This document shows positions 23,373 through 32,000 of a DNA stretch of 38,704 nucleotides, one piece after another. The stretch is taken from the NCBI GenBank assembly GCA_963205295.1, contig CAUJIY010000172.1, forward strand, positions 1 to 38,704, read 5' to 3'. The notes beneath the pieces are model-generated. The model was not told the DNA's origin and ran no database searches. It saw only the letters and a program-made list of their open reading frames with translations. Position numbers and translations under genes: made by a program. Numbering within the stretch: the stretch's first letter is position 1; each line of letters begins with the position of its first letter. Source of the stretch: Pseudomonadota bacterium (lineage in GTDB: Bacteria; Pseudomonadota; Gammaproteobacteria; Steroidobacterales; GCA-2729495).

Positions 23373-24700
23373 CGGCGGAGGTTGGCGGCGAGGAAGCCGA
23401 GCGCGAGCACGCCGGCGCCCATGCTCACGATGGCGATCGAGTAGCGCAGCGCTGCGGGATCGCCGAAGCCATAGTCTGTGACCAGCGCGACTGCCGTCGG
23501 ACCGAGCGTGAGGCCGAGCGAATTGAGGACGAAGTAGTACACCGCCGTCACCTGGCCGCGCATCTGGTTGGGCGCCACCATCATGAGTGCCGCGGCTCCC
23601 GTGGCGGTGATGACCGCACCGGACAGGGTCGAAGGAATCAGCACGAGGATGGCCAGTTCGGGCGTCGGCATCAGCGGCATCAGCACCGAGGTCGGCAGGA
23701 ACACGAACACCGCCGCAAACAGGCAGGTGCGCATCAGGCCGTCCTTGTAGCCGCGCTGGTAGAGCGCGTCGGCGATCCAGCCACCGAGATTGACACCGAT
23801 CGGCCCGGCGATGAGCGTGACCAGCCCGTAGGCGTAGCCGGCCTGGGGAATGGTCCACTCCCAGGTGCGCACGAACATGGTCGGGATCCAGAAGAAGTAG
23901 GCGTAGCCGATGATCGTCACCACCGACATGCCGAGGAAGTGCGTGATGTACAGCGCCCGGCGCTGGCCGAGGAAGCGCAGCGTCTCGGCCACCGTGATGT
24001 CGTCGGTGCGCCGCCCGTCCGCGGCGGTGATGCTCAGCTTGTCGCGTCGCACCGGTTCGCGCACGGTGAACATGAGCGCGGCGACGACGAGCCCCGGCAG
24101 TCCGACCAGCAGGAACACCAGCTGCCAGGGGCGCAGCTCACCCACCAGGGGCAGGGAGATCGCCGGCATCGCGGTCGCCAGGCCGATCGCCCAGGCGCCG
24201 ACGATGTTGGCGATGCCGACACCGAGCGACACGCCCATGTTGTAGAAGCTGATGGCACGCCCGCGCCGCGCCCGCGGAAAGTAGTCGCTGATGAGCGAGA
24301 GGGCCCCGGGGTTGAGCGTGGCCTCGCCGACGCCGACCCCGACCCGGGCGAGGAACAGCTGCCAGTAGTTGCGTGCCAGGCCGCAGGCAGCCGTCATGAA
24401 GCACCAGAGCGTGATGCCCGTGGCGATGATCGCGCGGCGGCTGCGCCGGTCGGCCAGCCGGCCGATCGGGATGCCGAGGAAGGTGTAGAACAGCGCGAAG
24501 GCGAGGCCGCCGATGAGGCTTACCTGCGTGTCGGTCAGCGCCATGTCCGTACGGATCGGCTGCACCAGCAGCGCGAAGATCTGCCGGTCGAGAAACGAGA
24601 CGATGTAGCCGAGCGTCAGGACGATGACCACGTACCAGGCGTAGGCGGGTGCCGGGTAGCCGTCATTGGTCTGCGGGGCAGGTGCGGCGGGCTGGCTCAT
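23336..24700 (-). CDS. Spinster-type MFS transporter
   Basis: A 454-residue inner-membrane carrier with 12 predicted helices. FLDRQIFALLVQPIRTDMALTDTQVSLIGG and the loop 2-3 motif GIPIGRLADRRSRR mark the Spinster-like branch of the MFS. These bacterial carriers often sit beside catabolic genes for steroids, aromatics or other organic acids; the substrate here is unknown. The ATG at 24700 is preceded by GAGGA. The 3' end overlaps the indolepyruvate oxidoreductase gene tail-to-tail by 37 bp. Confidence 0.9.
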   Translation of the reverse strand: MSQPAAPAPQTNDGYPAPAYAWYVVIVLTLGYIVSFLDRQIFALLVQPIRTDMALTDTQVSLIGGLAFALFYTFLGIPIGRLADRRSRRAIIATGITLWCFMTAACGLARNYWQLFLARVGVGVGEATLNPGALSLISDYFPRARRGRAISFYNMGVSLGVGIANIVGAWAIGLATAMPAISLPLVGELRPWQLVFLLVGLPGLVVAALMFTVREPVRRDKLSITAADGRRTDDITVAETLRFLGQRRALYITHFLGMSVVTIIGYAYFFWIPTMFVRTWEWTIPQAGYAYGLVTLIAGPIGVNLGGWIADALYQRGYKDGLMRTCLFAAVFVFLPTSVLMPLMPTPELAILVLIPSTLSGAVITATGAAALMMVAPNQMRGQVTAVYYFVLNSLGLTLGPTAVALVTDYGFGDPAALRYSIAIVSMGAGVLALGFLAANLRRYRAGVIEAESW

Positions 24701-24793
24701 CGGTCCTCGCTTCAGCCAGCCGGGACGGCGGGCGGCGCTATCCTAGCAGCCGCTGGCCGCGCGATGTGCGGGGCCGACCGCGGCGAGCGCTGG

Positions 24794-26545
24794 TCAGTGG
24801 CAGCGTGCACAGCTGTCGAGCTGGACAAGGCGCTGCTCGCGGGTGATCGCCGGGGCGGGCGGCCAGCTGCGCTGGTGGCAGTCGCCGCAGGCTGCGCGCT
24901 GCTCCAGGACGCGCGCGTGCGACACCTCGAAGTGCCAGTAGCCGGCGCGTGGCGTGGCCAGCAGGGCAGGCAGGTCGCCGCTTTCGCGGCGGATCGCCAC
25001 CGGCGGTGTTGCCGGCCCGGCTGCCGGTGAAGCGGTGGTGGTGGCGAGTGCCTGCGGCCCGAGTGCGAGGGCGACCGCGCTGCGCGCGGCCACCCTGCCG
25101 GTCAGCACCGCCGGCCCGAGGAAGGTGCCCGTGCCGCCGTGGCTGCCGTTGATCCCGGCGACGCCGGTGACCTCGCCCGCAGCGAACAGCCCGCGCAGCA
25201 CCTGCCCGGCACCGCCGAGGACACGGCCCTCGGGGTCGATCGCCAGGCCGCCCATGCTCGCCTGGGTCGTCGGGTAGAGCTGCATGGCGTAGAACGGCGG
25301 TTCGCGGATCGCTCGCGGCGGTGCTTCGGTCATGCCGGGGCCGATGCGGCCGAAGTCGGTGTCCATGCCGGTTTCGACGAAGCGGTTGAAGCGCTGTACC
25401 GTCTCGGCGAGGGCGCCGGTCGGCAGGCCGGCTGCCGCAGCCAGGTCCTCGATTGTGCCGGCTGTCTTCACCAGCGTGGCGTTGGCGAGGATCTCGGTCT
25501 TCACCCGGGCCGGCGTCAGCCACGTGGCGCCGCGTACGCGCAGGCTGCGGGTACCGGCAGCGTCGAAGACGAGCCAGTGCGTGGCTGGCGCGAGGGCCAG
25601 CACGGCGCGGTCGATGACTTTCACCGGGGCTGCTTCGTTGGTGAAGCGCCGGCCGGTCGCATCCACCCAGATCGCCGCCGGATCGTCGACCAGCAGGCCG
25701 CGCTCGCCGCCGGAATCGTGCGGGTCGGGCAGGCCGTTGACGGCGATGGCCTGGCGATCGAGCCGCGCCAGCGCGGCTCCGAACGGTTCGGCCAGTGTCA
25801 GGCCGCTGCCGCGGGCGAATGGACCGGCGCCGACCAGCAGGCGGCCGGGCGCCGGCAGGTCCTGGCGCCAGTAGCGGCGCACCAGTTCGAGGTTGGCCTC
25901 GAAGCCACCGGTGGCGAGGATGATGGCCGGAGCCCGGTACAGGCGCTCACCCGCACTGCGCAGGCGCCGCGTGCGCACCCCCGCCATCTGGCCCTCGAGC
26001 CGCAGGATGCTGGTCACCTCGGTGTTCCACAGGAAGCTGATGCGCTCGCGTTGCAGGGCCGCGCGCAGCAGCGGGACGACGAGGCCGGCGCCTCGCACCT
26101 GGTGCAGGCGCGGCACGCTGTCCTCCGGCGTGTCGGCGAGTGTCGCGAAGCGCACACCCATGCCGGCCAGCCAGTCGTGGACCTCCGTGCGGGAGGCTTC
26201 CGCGTAGCGGCGTGTCCACCCGGGATCCGGATCCTCGCCCCAGGCGAGGAAGTCGCGAAACGCGATGTCGGGCGAATCGCTGTGGCCGCGGGCACGCTGC
26301 AGCGGCGTGTCGACCAGGGCGATTGCGCCGGCACCGATGGCGTGGCCGCCGCCGACTGAATTCACCTCGACGACGAGCACGCGCGCCCCGTGGCTCTCCG
26401 CCTCCAGTGCGGCGGCCAGTCCGGCGATGCCGGCGCCGACGACGATGACGTCGGCATCGTTCGCCGGTGTCGATGGCGTCCCGCAGCCGGCGAGCGCCAG
26501 GGCTGCGGCTGCGCCGAGCAGCCTGCACGTCATGGTCCTGCGCAC
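24794..26545 (-). CDS. Flavocytochrome-like FAD oxidoreductase lipoprotein with two C-terminal haem motifs
   Basis: A 583-residue lipoprotein (LALAGC, C21). Residues about 31-60 form the FAD Rossmann site (VIVVGAGIAGLAAALEAE). The fumarate reductase/ketosteroid dehydrogenase family is indicated by GRRFTNEAAPV, MGGLAIDPEGRVLGG and LFAAGEVTGVAGINGSHGGTG. The last 31 residues hold two CXXCH motifs, CGDCH (553-557) and CARCH (579-583), the second ending the protein exactly at its His. This implies periplasmic c-type haem attachment and electron transfer to or from the flavin. The start is GTG 26545 or ATG 26533. It is divergent from the molybdenum hydroxylase gene, 53 bp apart. Confidence 0.85.
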   Translation of the reverse strand: MRRTMTCRLLGAAAALALAGCGTPSTPANDADVIVVGAGIAGLAAALEAESHGARVLVVEVNSVGGGHAIGAGAIALVDTPLQRARGHSDSPDIAFRDFLAWGEDPDPGWTRRYAEASRTEVHDWLAGMGVRFATLADTPEDSVPRLHQVRGAGLVVPLLRAALQRERISFLWNTEVTSILRLEGQMAGVRTRRLRSAGERLYRAPAIILATGGFEANLELVRRYWRQDLPAPGRLLVGAGPFARGSGLTLAEPFGAALARLDRQAIAVNGLPDPHDSGGERGLLVDDPAAIWVDATGRRFTNEAAPVKVIDRAVLALAPATHWLVFDAAGTRSLRVRGATWLTPARVKTEILANATLVKTAGTIEDLAAAAGLPTGALAETVQRFNRFVETGMDTDFGRIGPGMTEAPPRAIREPPFYAMQLYPTTQASMGGLAIDPEGRVLGGAGQVLRGLFAAGEVTGVAGINGSHGGTGTFLGPAVLTGRVAARSAVALALGPQALATTTASPAAGPATPPVAIRRESGDLPALLATPRAGYWHFEVSHARVLEQRAACGDCHQRSWPPAPAITREQRLVQLDSCARCH

Positions 26546-26571
26546 GCGAACGATCCGCCGGTGACCCCTCC

Positions 26572-26593
26572 GGGCGCCAGTATACTAGCGCCC
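26572..26593. promoter_or_regulatory. 22-bp near-perfect palindrome between divergent oxidoreductase genes
   Basis: GGGCGC (26572-26577), C, AGTATACT (26579-26586), A, GCGCCC (26588-26593). Only the C/A pair flanking the core breaks the symmetry. The core includes TATACT (26581-26586), a good -10 box for the plus-strand gene starting at 26599. The palindrome ends five bases before that ATG and begins 26 bases before the divergent GTG at 26545, so a dimeric regulator bound here could block both genes. Confidence 0.55.
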
Positions 26594-26598
26594 ACACC

Positions 26599-28854
26599 AT
26601 GACGATCTCGCGGCGGACATTCATCGTCAGCGGCCTGGCCGCGGGCGGCGCGCTGGGCGTGTGGGCCGTCGCCCGCCGGCTCGACGACGGCGATGCCGCC
26701 GGCGCTTTCGCCGCCACCACGCCCGGCGCGGTCGCACTGAACGCCTGGGTGAAGATCGTGCCCGATGGCACCGTGGTCTGCGGCGTGCACCGCGCCGAGA
26801 TGGGACAGGGCGTGACCACCGCGCTGCCGATGCTGCTCGCCGAGGAGCTCGACGCCGAGTGGAGCCGCGTGCGCTTCGAGTTCACGCTGCCCGATCGCGA
26901 CTACTTCAACTTCGGCCTCCTGCTGCGCGGCCGGCCGTTCGGTGACACCGCAGCTCGCCCGCTCGCGCAGTTCGGCGAGCGCGCCGCGCGCGGTGCGCTG
27001 CACGCACTCGGCCTGTCGATGACCGTCGGCAGCACCAGCATCGTCGATGCCTGGGACACGCTGCGCCCGGCGGGCGCGGCGGCCCGGGCGCTGCTGCTCG
27101 CGGCAGCCGCGCGGCGCTGGCAGGTGCCGGTGGCACAGCTGGCAACGCAGGCCGGCGCCGTGTTCGACGCAGCCACCGGCCGCCGCGCCACCTATTCCGA
27201 ACTGGCAGCGGCGGCCGCGCAGGAGCGCGTACCCGAGGACCTGGTGCTCCGCGATCCGGCCACCTTCCGCCTCGTCGGCACGTCACCGCCGCGGCTCGAC
27301 GTGCCCGCCAAGGTGACGGGCGCTGCGCAGTTCGGCATCGACGTGCGCCGTCCCGACATGCTCTACGCCACCGTGCGCCACAGCCCGCTCGCCGGGACGC
27401 GGCTCGCCGGGGTCGACAACCTCGCCGAGGTGTCCGGCATGGCCGGTGTGGCCGGCGTCGTGCGCCTCGGCAGCAGCGCTGTCGCGGTGGTGGCCGGTGA
27501 CACCTGGACGGCGCTGCGCGGCGCGCAGCGATTGTCGCTCGAGCCCGAGCCGACGGACTGGCAGGCTCCCGACAGCGACGCCATGTTCAGCGCCTGGCGC
27601 GCCGCGCTCGACGATGCGGACGCGGCCGTGGTGCGCGCGGAGGGTGATGCGCCTGCGGCGCTCGGTGCGGCCGCGACGGTCCTCGAGGCGCACTACGAGC
27701 AGCCCTATCTCGCGCATCTGTGCATGGAGCCGATGAACTGCACGGCGCTGGTCGAACCCGGCGGCGTCACGCTGTGGGTGCCGACACAGGCGGAGAGCAT
27801 CGCGCGCGCGGCGGCGGCCCGCGCCGCCGACGTGTCGGCCGCGCGCGTGACGGTGCACCGTACCTTCCTCGGCGGCGGCTTCGGGCGGCGCGCGGAGATG
27901 GACTTCGTCACCCACGCGGTGCGGGTCGCCGGCGCCTTTCCCGGCCGACCGGTCAAGCTCAGCTACGGGCGCGAGGAAGACGTGCGCGCCGACATGTACC
28001 GGCCCGCCACGGTGGCGCGCGTGCGCGCCGCACTCGGTGCGGGTGGGCGCATCGCTGCGCTCGACTACACGCTCGTCTCGCAATCCACGCTGGCGGGCTA
28101 CGTCGCGCGCACGCCCGCGCCACTCGGCGGGAACGCTGGTGGCGACGCGGCGGCGCTGGAAGGGGCGGCGGACCTGCCCTACACCGGCGTGCCGAACCTG
28201 CGCTGCGCCTGGGTCGCGCAGCAGTCACCGGTTCCGGTTGGCTTCTGGCGCAGCACCGGCAGCTCGCAGAACTGCTTCGTGATCGAGGCCTTCATGGACG
28301 AACTGGCTGCTGCAGCTGGTGCAGACCCGCTGGCGTTTCGCCTGGCTCACCTCGCGGATCGGCCGCGCCACCAGGCCGTGCTGCGCGAGGCCGCGGCGCG
28401 CGCGGGCTGGTCGACGCCGCTGCCGCCAGGCCACGGGCGCGGGGTGGCGCTCACCGCGAGCCATGGCAGCATCGTCGCCCAGGTCGTCGAGGTGGAGGCC
28501 GCAGCCGGCGGCGCCATCCGCGTCGTGCGCGTGGTGTGCGTCATCGATCCCGGCGTGGTCGTGCATCCGGATACCGTCGTCGCCCAGGTCGAGGGCGGTG
28601 TGCTCGACGGTCTCGCTGCCGCCCTGTACGGGCGCATCACCCTGCGCGGTGGTGCGGTCGAGCAGGGCAACTTCGACGACTGCCGGCTGCTGACGCTGGC
28701 CGCAGCTCCGGCGGTCGAGGTCGTGCTGCTGCCCGGCGGCGGGCGCCCCGGCGGGGTCGGCGAGGCCGCGGTGCCGGGTGCGGCACCCGCGCTGGTCAAC
28801 GCGACCTTCGCGGCCACCGGACGGCGCCTGCGCCGCCTGCCGCTCGACGCCTGA
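26599..28854 (+). CDS. Isoquinoline 1-oxidoreductase beta-like molybdenum hydroxylase subunit
   Basis: A 751-residue xanthine dehydrogenase family molybdopterin-binding subunit. It has a Tat signal (ISRRTFIVSGLAAGGALG) like IorB proteins. Molybdopterin contacts include AEMGQGVTTALPMLLAEEL, FLGGGFGRRAEMDF (about 423) and the C-terminal GVGEAAVPG with the catalytic Glu about 722. Such enzymes hydroxylate N-heteroaromatics or oxidise aldehydes in the periplasm with a small [2Fe-2S] partner and a c-type cytochrome. No small subunit is encoded nearby, but a haem-bearing flavoprotein is divergent. There is no ribosome site before ATG 26599; a TATACT 12 bp upstream suggests a very short or absent leader. 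Confidence 0.9.
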   Translation: MTISRRTFIVSGLAAGGALGVWAVARRLDDGDAAGAFAATTPGAVALNAWVKIVPDGTVVCGVHRAEMGQGVTTALPMLLAEELDAEWSRVRFEFTLPDRDYFNFGLLLRGRPFGDTAARPLAQFGERAARGALHALGLSMTVGSTSIVDAWDTLRPAGAAARALLLAAAARRWQVPVAQLATQAGAVFDAATGRRATYSELAAAAAQERVPEDLVLRDPATFRLVGTSPPRLDVPAKVTGAAQFGIDVRRPDMLYATVRHSPLAGTRLAGVDNLAEVSGMAGVAGVVRLGSSAVAVVAGDTWTALRGAQRLSLEPEPTDWQAPDSDAMFSAWRAALDDADAAVVRAEGDAPAALGAAATVLEAHYEQPYLAHLCMEPMNCTALVEPGGVTLWVPTQAESIARAAAARAADVSAARVTVHRTFLGGGFGRRAEMDFVTHAVRVAGAFPGRPVKLSYGREEDVRADMYRPATVARVRAALGAGGRIAALDYTLVSQSTLAGYVARTPAPLGGNAGGDAAALEGAADLPYTGVPNLRCAWVAQQSPVPVGFWRSTGSSQNCFVIEAFMDELAAAAGADPLAFRLAHLADRPRHQAVLREAAARAGWSTPLPPGHGRGVALTASHGSIVAQVVEVEAAAGGAIRVVRVVCVIDPGVVVHPDTVVAQVEGGVLDGLAAALYGRITLRGGAVEQGNFDDCRLLTLAAAPAVEVVLLPGGGRPGGVGEAAVPGAAPALVNATFAATGRRLRRLPLDA

Positions 28855-28864
28855 TTTCGCCCCG

Positions 28865-29044
28865 TCAGTCCGGTGGCGGGTCGTCACCGCCGGGCGGCGG
28901 CCTGCTGTCGTCATCCAGCAGGACACGCCAGGCGGGAGTCTCCAGGTCGTCGAACTGGCCGCTGCGCACCGCCCAGAAGAAGGCGAGTACCGCAGCGCCG
29001 AGCAGGCCGAGGCCGAGCGGGATGAGCACGAAGATGATGCTCAC
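28865..29044 (-). CDS. ccoS: cbb3-type oxidase assembly protein CcoS
   Basis: A 59-residue single-helix inner-membrane protein: SIIFVLIPLGLGLLGAAVLAFFWAVRSGQFDDLETPAWRVLLDD is the CcoS signature, with FFWAVRSGQFDDLE as the most conserved part. It is needed for cofactor insertion into the cbb3 oxidase. The GTG start at 29044 overlaps the ccoI stop as GTGA. It is the last gene of the cco cluster, 10 bp from the convergent molybdenum hydroxylase gene. The Pro/Asp-rich tail (RPPPGGDDPPPD) is variable in the family. Confidence 0.92.
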   Translation of the reverse strand: MSIIFVLIPLGLGLLGAAVLAFFWAVRSGQFDDLETPAWRVLLDDDSRPPPGGDDPPPD

Positions 29045-31500
29045 GGCAGCGCCGCTCCCACCGGTTGCGCAGCGGGCGTGGACGCCGTGGCCGCAGCCGG
29101 TGCGAGGCGACCGAGGCGCAGGGCGTTGAAGGTGACGAGCAGCGAACTCGCCGACATGCCGAGCGCGGCCACCCACGGTGCGAGCATGCCGGTGGCCGCA
29201 AGCGGCACGGCCACCACGTTGTAGGCCACGGCCCACCACAGGTTCTGGCGCACGATGTGCATGGTGCGCCGCGCGTGGCGGACCGCCGGTGGCAGCATCT
29301 CGAGGCCTGCGCCGAGCAGCAGGCAGTCGGCGGCATGGTGCGCGAGCGAGGCGCCGCTGCCGACGGCGATGGCCACATCGGCACCGGCGAGGACCGGGGA
29401 GTCGTTGATGCCGTCGCCCACCATGCCGACGATACGCCCGTCGCGCTGCATCGTGCGGACCAGGTCGAGCTTGGCCGCCGGTTGCAGCGCGGCGTGCCAG
29501 GTCGTGACGCCGAGGGTATCGGCGACCGCACCGACCGGCCCGGGCTGGTCGCCACTGGCGATAGCGAGGCGCAGGCCCGCGCCGCGCAGCGCCGCGAGTG
29601 CGGCCGCCGTGCCGGGGCGCACCTGCTCGGCGATGTCGAAGCGGGCGAGGAGTCCCGTCGCGTCGCCGAGCCACACCGACTGTCCGCCCGCGCTGTCGGC
29701 CAGCGCGGCCTGCTCCGGTGCCGTAGCGAGCGCGCCGGCGAACGCGCGGGTGCCGAGCCGCAGCCGGCGCCCGGCGACGCAGCCCTCGATGCCGGAGCCC
29801 GGTACCGCCACGACGTCGCTCACCGCGAGGGCCGCGGCGGCCGGCGGGAAGGCGCGCGCCAGTGGATGCTCGGAGCGCGACTCCAGCGCCGCAGCCAGTG
29901 CCAGCAGCGCCGCCGCTTCGCCGCCGCCAAGTGGCTCGACATGCGTGATGCCGGCCGTGTGTTCGGTGAGCGTGCCGGTCTTGTCGAACACCAGGTCGGT
30001 GGCGCGGCTCAACGACTCGAGGGCGCCGGCCCGCCGCAGCAGCACGCCGCGGCGCGCGAGTGCGCTCATGCCGACCGTGAATGCAGCGGGCGTGGCGAGC
30101 GCAAGCGCGCAGGGGCAGGTCACCACCAGCACCGCGAGCACCACCTCGAAGGCACGCTCCGGTTCGTAGAGCCACCAGGCGGCCCCGACCAGCGCGGCAA
30201 GCAGCAGCACGCCGGTGATGAACCAGGTCGCGACGCGGTCGGTGACCTCGACCAGGCGCGGGCGCCCGGCGCGCGCCGTGGTGACGAGCCGGCCGATCTG
30301 CGCCAGCACGGTACCGGCGCCGACGCGTTCGACCCGCACGGTCGCCGCCTCCAGCAGGTTGATGCTGCCCGCGATCACCGCATCGCCAGCGCGCTTGTGT
30401 ACCGGACGCGACTCACCGGTGAGGAGCGACTCGTCGAAGCGCGCCGTGGTGTTGTCGAGATGACCGTCGACAGGCACCGTCTGTCCCGGTGCCACCAGCA
30501 CCCGGTCGCCGGGTTCGAGTTCGGTGACGCCGAGCAGTTCGGGGCCGGCGGTGCCGAGCCGCGTGGCGACCCGCGGCAGGTGACGGGCGAGTGCGCCCGA
30601 GAGTCCGAGCGCGCGGTGCCGGCCCGACATCTCGAGGAAGCGGGCGCAGGAGAGGAAGAAGACGAACATCACCGCCGAATCGAAGTAGACCTCGCCGCTG
30701 CCCTGGAACGTGTGCCAGACGCTGGCTGCATAGGCGGCGGCGATCGCCAGCGACACTGGCAGGTCCATGCCCGGGCGCCCGCCGCGCATTCCGCGCCAGG
30801 CACCGGCGAAGAACGGCACGCCGGAGTAGAACACCACGGGAGTCGCCACGAGCATGCTGACCAGGCGCAGGAACTCGCGGATCTCCGCGCTCATGTCCTG
30901 CAGCGCGCCGGCGTACATCGCCGTGGCGTAGGTCATGACCTCGGACATGCCGAGGCCGGCGATGATCAGCCGGCGCAGCCCGGCGCGCCGCTCGGCGAGA
31001 CCGGCGCGATCGCCGGCCTCGACGGTGCCGGCGAGCGGTTCGTAGCCGAGGGCGGCGATGCGGGCCAGCAGCTCGCCGAGCCGGGTGACACGCGGATCGA
31101 AGCGCAGCCGCATGCGCGTGGTCAGCGGGTCGACCGCGATCTCACGCACGCCGGCGACCGGACCCATGGCGCGCTCGATGAGCCACGAGCAGGCAGCGCA
31201 GCGCACGCCCTGGACCAGGAGGTCCGCTTCGCGGGTGCCGTCGGGCAGGCTGGTGACGAACTCGCGCTGCAGCTGTTCGCGGTCGTAGGCGGCCCAGCGC
31301 GCCGTGCCGGAGCTGCCGGTGGCGGGCGCGGCGGCTGCGGTGCGGAAGCGGTAGAAGTCGGTGAGGCCATCGTCGCGGATGCGCGTGGCGACGGCCTCGC
31401 ACGCCGCGCTGCACAGTGGGCGGCGCCCGCCGGCGATCTCGAGCGTGCGCGTCACCGGCTCGCGGATGGCGGCGCCACAGTGCAGGCAGGTGGCCGTCAT
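29041..31500 (-). CDS. ccoI: Copper-transporting P1B ATPase CcoI
   Basis: An 819-residue copper exporter for cbb3 oxidase assembly (CcoI/FixI/CopA2 type). N-terminal CLHC and CSAAC cysteines form the typical zinc/copper-binding head. An HMA domain carries CAAC at 101-104. Transmembrane helices span about 178-290 and 425-480, with the ion-path CPC at 462-464. The cytoplasmic part has the TGES loop (361-364), the phosphorylated D506 in DKTGT, a SEHPL motif and the GDGINDSP hinge. It moves copper to the periplasm for the CuB site of CcoN. Its ATG lies one base after the ccoH stop and its stop overlaps the ccoS start. Confidence 0.95.
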   Translation of the reverse strand: MTATCLHCGAAIREPVTRTLEIAGGRRPLCSAACEAVATRIRDDGLTDFYRFRTAAAAPATGSSGTARWAAYDREQLQREFVTSLPDGTREADLLVQGVRCAACSWLIERAMGPVAGVREIAVDPLTTRMRLRFDPRVTRLGELLARIAALGYEPLAGTVEAGDRAGLAERRAGLRRLIIAGLGMSEVMTYATAMYAGALQDMSAEIREFLRLVSMLVATPVVFYSGVPFFAGAWRGMRGGRPGMDLPVSLAIAAAYAASVWHTFQGSGEVYFDSAVMFVFFLSCARFLEMSGRHRALGLSGALARHLPRVATRLGTAGPELLGVTELEPGDRVLVAPGQTVPVDGHLDNTTARFDESLLTGESRPVHKRAGDAVIAGSINLLEAATVRVERVGAGTVLAQIGRLVTTARAGRPRLVEVTDRVATWFITGVLLLAALVGAAWWLYEPERAFEVVLAVLVVTCPCALALATPAAFTVGMSALARRGVLLRRAGALESLSRATDLVFDKTGTLTEHTAGITHVEPLGGGEAAALLALAAALESRSEHPLARAFPPAAAALAVSDVVAVPGSGIEGCVAGRRLRLGTRAFAGALATAPEQAALADSAGGQSVWLGDATGLLARFDIAEQVRPGTAAALAALRGAGLRLAIASGDQPGPVGAVADTLGVTTWHAALQPAAKLDLVRTMQRDGRIVGMVGDGINDSPVLAGADVAIAVGSGASLAHHAADCLLLGAGLEMLPPAVRHARRTMHIVRQNLWWAVAYNVVAVPLAATGMLAPWVAALGMSASSLLVTFNALRLGRLAPAAATASTPAAQPVGAALP

Positions 31501-31501
31501 C

Positions 31502-31987
31502 TCAGCGGTCCGCAGCCAGCTCGAGGGTGTCCTGTCCCGGCTCCAGCACGCCGGTCAGGCGCCATTCGTCGGCGCCGCTGCCGGCGCCGAGCTGCACGTA
31601 CAGGCGCGTGTCGGTGCGCGGGATGCGCCCGGCATACTGCGCGCCGCGGCGCTCGAGCGTGGCGGCGCGGTCGTGGGTGGCGAGGGTCGGGTGCACCAGT
31701 GCCAGCTGCAGCGACGGCGGTGCGGCGCCGTCGAGCGTGACGACGAGATCCTGGCCGTCGGCGTGGCGCGTACCGAGGGCGAGATGGGCGCGCAGGCCGA
31801 GCGCGGCCGCGTGCCGGTCGCGGGCCTGGTCGCGCTCGACGGCCATGGCGACCGGCACGAACTCGTCGACGACCAGGGCCGGTGGCGCGCCGGCGAGCCA
31901 GGCGGTGATCGCGCTGGCGAGCAGGGTGGCGACGAGCGGCGCCAGCACGAACCAGACCCAGAAGTGGCGATACCAGGGCTTGTCCAC
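31502..31987 (-). CDS. ccoH: FixH/CcoH family cbb3 oxidase assembly protein
   Basis: A 161-residue protein with one N-terminal membrane helix (KPWYRHFWVWFVLAPLVATLLASAITAW) and a periplasmic beta-sandwich. The WYRHFWVWFV motif and the VDEFVPVAMAVERDQAR segment identify FixH. It acts in late assembly or stability of the oxidase. GTG 31987, 13 bp after the ccoG stop, is chosen as start because the family begins immediately before DKPWYRHFW; the longer frame up to 32041 overlaps ccoG and is not conserved. Confidence 0.88.
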   Translation of the reverse strand: MDKPWYRHFWVWFVLAPLVATLLASAITAWLAGAPPALVVDEFVPVAMAVERDQARDRHAAALGLRAHLALGTRHADGQDLVVTLDGAAPPSLQLALVHPTLATHDRAATLERRGAQYAGRIPRTDTRLYVQLGAGSGADEWRLTGVLEPGQDTLELAADR

Positions 31988-32000
31988 GATGCCGTGCCCG

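Noticed and set aside
23310-25030. Long plus-strand frame opposite the MFS and flavocytochrome genes
   Set aside because: It is antisense to two well-supported genes and translates to low-complexity Arg/Ala/Asp/His sequence, as usual for shadows in high-GC DNA.
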